From Trichoplax adhaerens (lineage: Eukaryota; Placozoa; Uniplacotomia; Trichoplacea; Trichoplacidae), in NCBI RefSeq assembly GCF_000150275.1, contig NW_002060946.1, positions 306,550 through 370,549 of the forward strand: a DNA stretch of 64,000 bases, read 5' to 3'. Positions 61,614 through 64,000 of the stretch are shown piece by piece. The translations under genes and the position numbers were made by a program. Under the pieces are notes generated by a model. It was not told the DNA's origin. It saw nothing but the letters and a program-made list of their open reading frames with translations, and ran no database searches. Each line of letters begins with the position of its first letter. Within the stretch, counting starts at the first letter, position 1.

Positions 61614-64000
61614 AGTGAAATTAGGTTTTCAAGTGGTCCTTTCGGATTTGCTTTTCCTTTTCTCTTATGCTATCAACTGATTCAATAGATCAATTTTTAT
61701 GCCTCTTGGTTGATATTAATCTATCGCTGTGACCTTTGAAAGGTTAAAATATTCTTTTGCTATCTTGCTGAAATAATATACTATTATTATTACGTGTACT
61801 CCCATGAATATACTAAAAAAATGCAAATTTGATCACAATCAATAATATACAAATAAGTATCTCAAAGATCGGGACGAAAAAGAGCGCTATTATCGTCAGG
61901 AAGCTCTTAAAATGTTCGTAGTAGCCTAGTGGCTTAAATACTCTGCAAATGTTTGCTTATTGCTGAGTATCGTTAGCATCAATATGATATTTAACTTTTG
62001 ACGGAGCCTTCAACTACAAATTTCAAGATTTCTCTCCTAAAATCGGGATTTGAGCCCCACCAATCTTTAAAAGATCTTTTGGCTTACTATTATGAGTTGG
62101 AATGTGGCTTAAGCAAAGATTTTTCAATAAATGTTCGCTCCTTACATAGTCGAAGATAATAACTTCAACATACTCCATGCTAATTAATACTTATGAATAT
62201 AATATATTATTTACTCCATTTTAATTGTCAACAAAGAAGGACGAAAGTTTAGCTTTTACGCATGCTATCATCAATGTAGGATATGATTTAGTGTAATTCG
62301 ACGACGTGAGATAGGATAATTGGATGATAAAAGATAATAAGGAATTACTATATTTTGTGGAAACTAGTGTATAGACAGTACGTATACTTAGCATTACTTA
62401 TTAAGTCTCTCATTGAAATATTAAAATGTAGAATTAATCGTATCTTATCCAATTACTTCGTTTTAGGTTATTCTACTTTAATTTATTCATAGATCATTAC
62501 TAATTCTAAAGCATAGTAAATAGTCGTTTTTATTAAACTAATGTTCGCGTTGCAATGCTAAATTAATAAGGTTACTCATGCATATGTTTATCCACTAAAT
62601 TAATTCTTTTAATTTACTGGCAATAGTTGAGAGAAGATAATGTTAATAATATCAGCAGTATGCAACACGCATATATTGACATGATTTTAAAACCGTATCT
62701 TAAAGTAATGCTAGGAATTTAGATATATCTTGTCCAAAGCAAATTGTGGAGTGATAATTTAACCAATAAAAATAGTTGAAAGATGAACTATACGATGACA
62801 AACTACGCAAAGTATAACGAGTGAGGGACATACCAGTCTCTACAGTAATAGAACATTCGATAGCCCTAATATACAGGTATAACGTCCTATAGGAGGAAGA
62901 ATGATGGGTAATTAGCAACCAGTAAATTGGTATTTTGAGCTTAAGTTGCCAAATTAGTAAGCGACATTTATTATGTGACAAACATATTATCATTTCTTTC
63001 ATTAAAGTCATCGCATAGTAGTTCCTTAGATAAGAAGTCAAGCTGAACAGTTAGAGACTATTTTCATTTTGAATACACAAATTTGTACACAAACTTTACA
63101 TGAAGTAATAGCTCTATAATAAAGTACCGTAACTAGACAGAGAAGCTTAAGATATTTGAAGCAATATCAATGTTAATATTTTCATTAATACAGGCAATTT
63201 TTTATGTTAATTTTACTTCCAATAAATGTTTCAATTGTATACTTATGTCAACAAGATTTACAATTTACGAGGACTTTGGCCTCCTAACAATTATTGATTA
63301 TTAATATAAGTAAGCTTCCACTAATTTGGCAGACTAACATGTAAGTACAATTAGAATTTAACATACCAGGTAATTCTGTTTAGATACCGATACGGCATTT
63401 AAAAACGAATTTGTCCTAACTTGCATATTTATGAGAACTTGTATGAACATATACAAAATATATCAAAAGCTAAATACGGATTTTAACTTCATAGTGTAAT
63501 AATATAATTTATACCTAAAGTTTTTGAATACCGATTAAATATAACTTTTCTGATCTTCGAATGAATAGTCTATTCGCTATGATCTGTTGTTGAATATCGT
63601 AAAAGTGCCATATCGCATAGCATAGTGAATCTTTTTAATCTCTCATCTCAAAAACAACGTTAAGTAAACCATTTTATCATTAGCTAGACATGTTCACCAT
63701 AACAGCTATAATCAGTTTCATTGATAAATTCATTATGTACATTAGGGTTACTAAATATTGCAAACACCATAAGGTCAGAGTACAAGTTGTGATGTCATAA
63801 TTTTCAACGGAAATGTATGATAATTCTATACCGTACGGCATCATGATCGCTAATTTTTTCTTTATCTTAGGCTGCAAATATCAACTTCAATATATTACTC
63901 GGCGAGAGATCCTATTCCATCTCCCAAAGGAGATTATTACGATGCCTGGCAGCGATTTTTAAGCTACAAACTTGTTTATAAGTGATGAATAAGCTTAGTT
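61614..64000. other. Region 5' of the P450, no gene recognised
   Basis: AT-rich. Open frames such as 62700-63041 (minus) are not family-like. A tRNA A-box-like sequence occurs at about 61922. The P450 promoter, if active, would lie at the left end. Confidence 0.5.
61918..62062 (+). other. tRNA-like A-box and distant B-box-like words (possible SINE remnant)
   Basis: GTAGCCTAGTGGCTTAAATA (about 61920) matches the 58.2 kb element at most positions. GGGATTTGAGCCCC (about 62042) resembles a B-box but lies about 120 bp away, too far for a tRNA gene. Confidence 0.25.

Overview
The window reads as nuclear DNA of an early-branching animal. It is AT-rich, its genes are broken by many short introns (mostly 50-350 bp), and it encodes animal and eukaryotic proteins: a sperm-tail PG-rich repeat protein, KTI12, PRPF3, a membrane thioredoxin, dUTPase, LSM7, a CDC42 small effector and an SPPL2-type intramembrane protease. 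CDC42SE is an animal-type gene and gene density is high in the first 40 kb; my best guess is a placozoan (Trichoplax/Hoilungia-like), made from sequence character and not from a search. I rebuilt the exon structures by hand from splice sites, reading phase and recalled protein families. Every spliced model given closes in frame.

Layout. 0-8 kb: a partial STPG2-like gene (-), an intronless bacterial-type arsenate reductase gene (+), and KTI12 (+), which has an AT-AC U12-type intron. 8-13 kb: PRPF3 (-, 21 exons), tail to tail with KTI12. 14.8-19.8 kb: a two-thioredoxin-domain ER membrane protein (+). 20.6-25.6 kb: dUTPase (-) and LSM7 (+), head to head. 28-31.7 kb: CDC42SE (-). 34.2-39.5 kb: SPPL2 (-, 16 exons). 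39.5-64 kb is gene-poor: only an orphan pogo/CENP-B-like helix-turn-helix gene (47.6-48.2 kb) and an intronless cytochrome P450 with three frameshifts (60.1-61.6 kb) could be supported.

The genes do not form one pathway. PRPF3 (U4/U6 snRNP) and LSM7 (Lsm2-8 ring on U6) both act in U6 biology, but they are separated and this is probably chance. The points most worth following are the transferred arsC, the U12 intron, the P450 with broken frames, the domesticated-transposase-like HTH gene with a perfect palindrome just upstream, and islands of TACTGTACAGTA-type palindromes. These islands cluster in 5'-flanking regions of PRPF3, the thioredoxin gene, DUT, LSM7, CDC42SE and SPPL2 and are nearly absent from the gene-poor half. 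Several tandem duplications (96-400 bp) sit inside introns and two of them touch splice sites.
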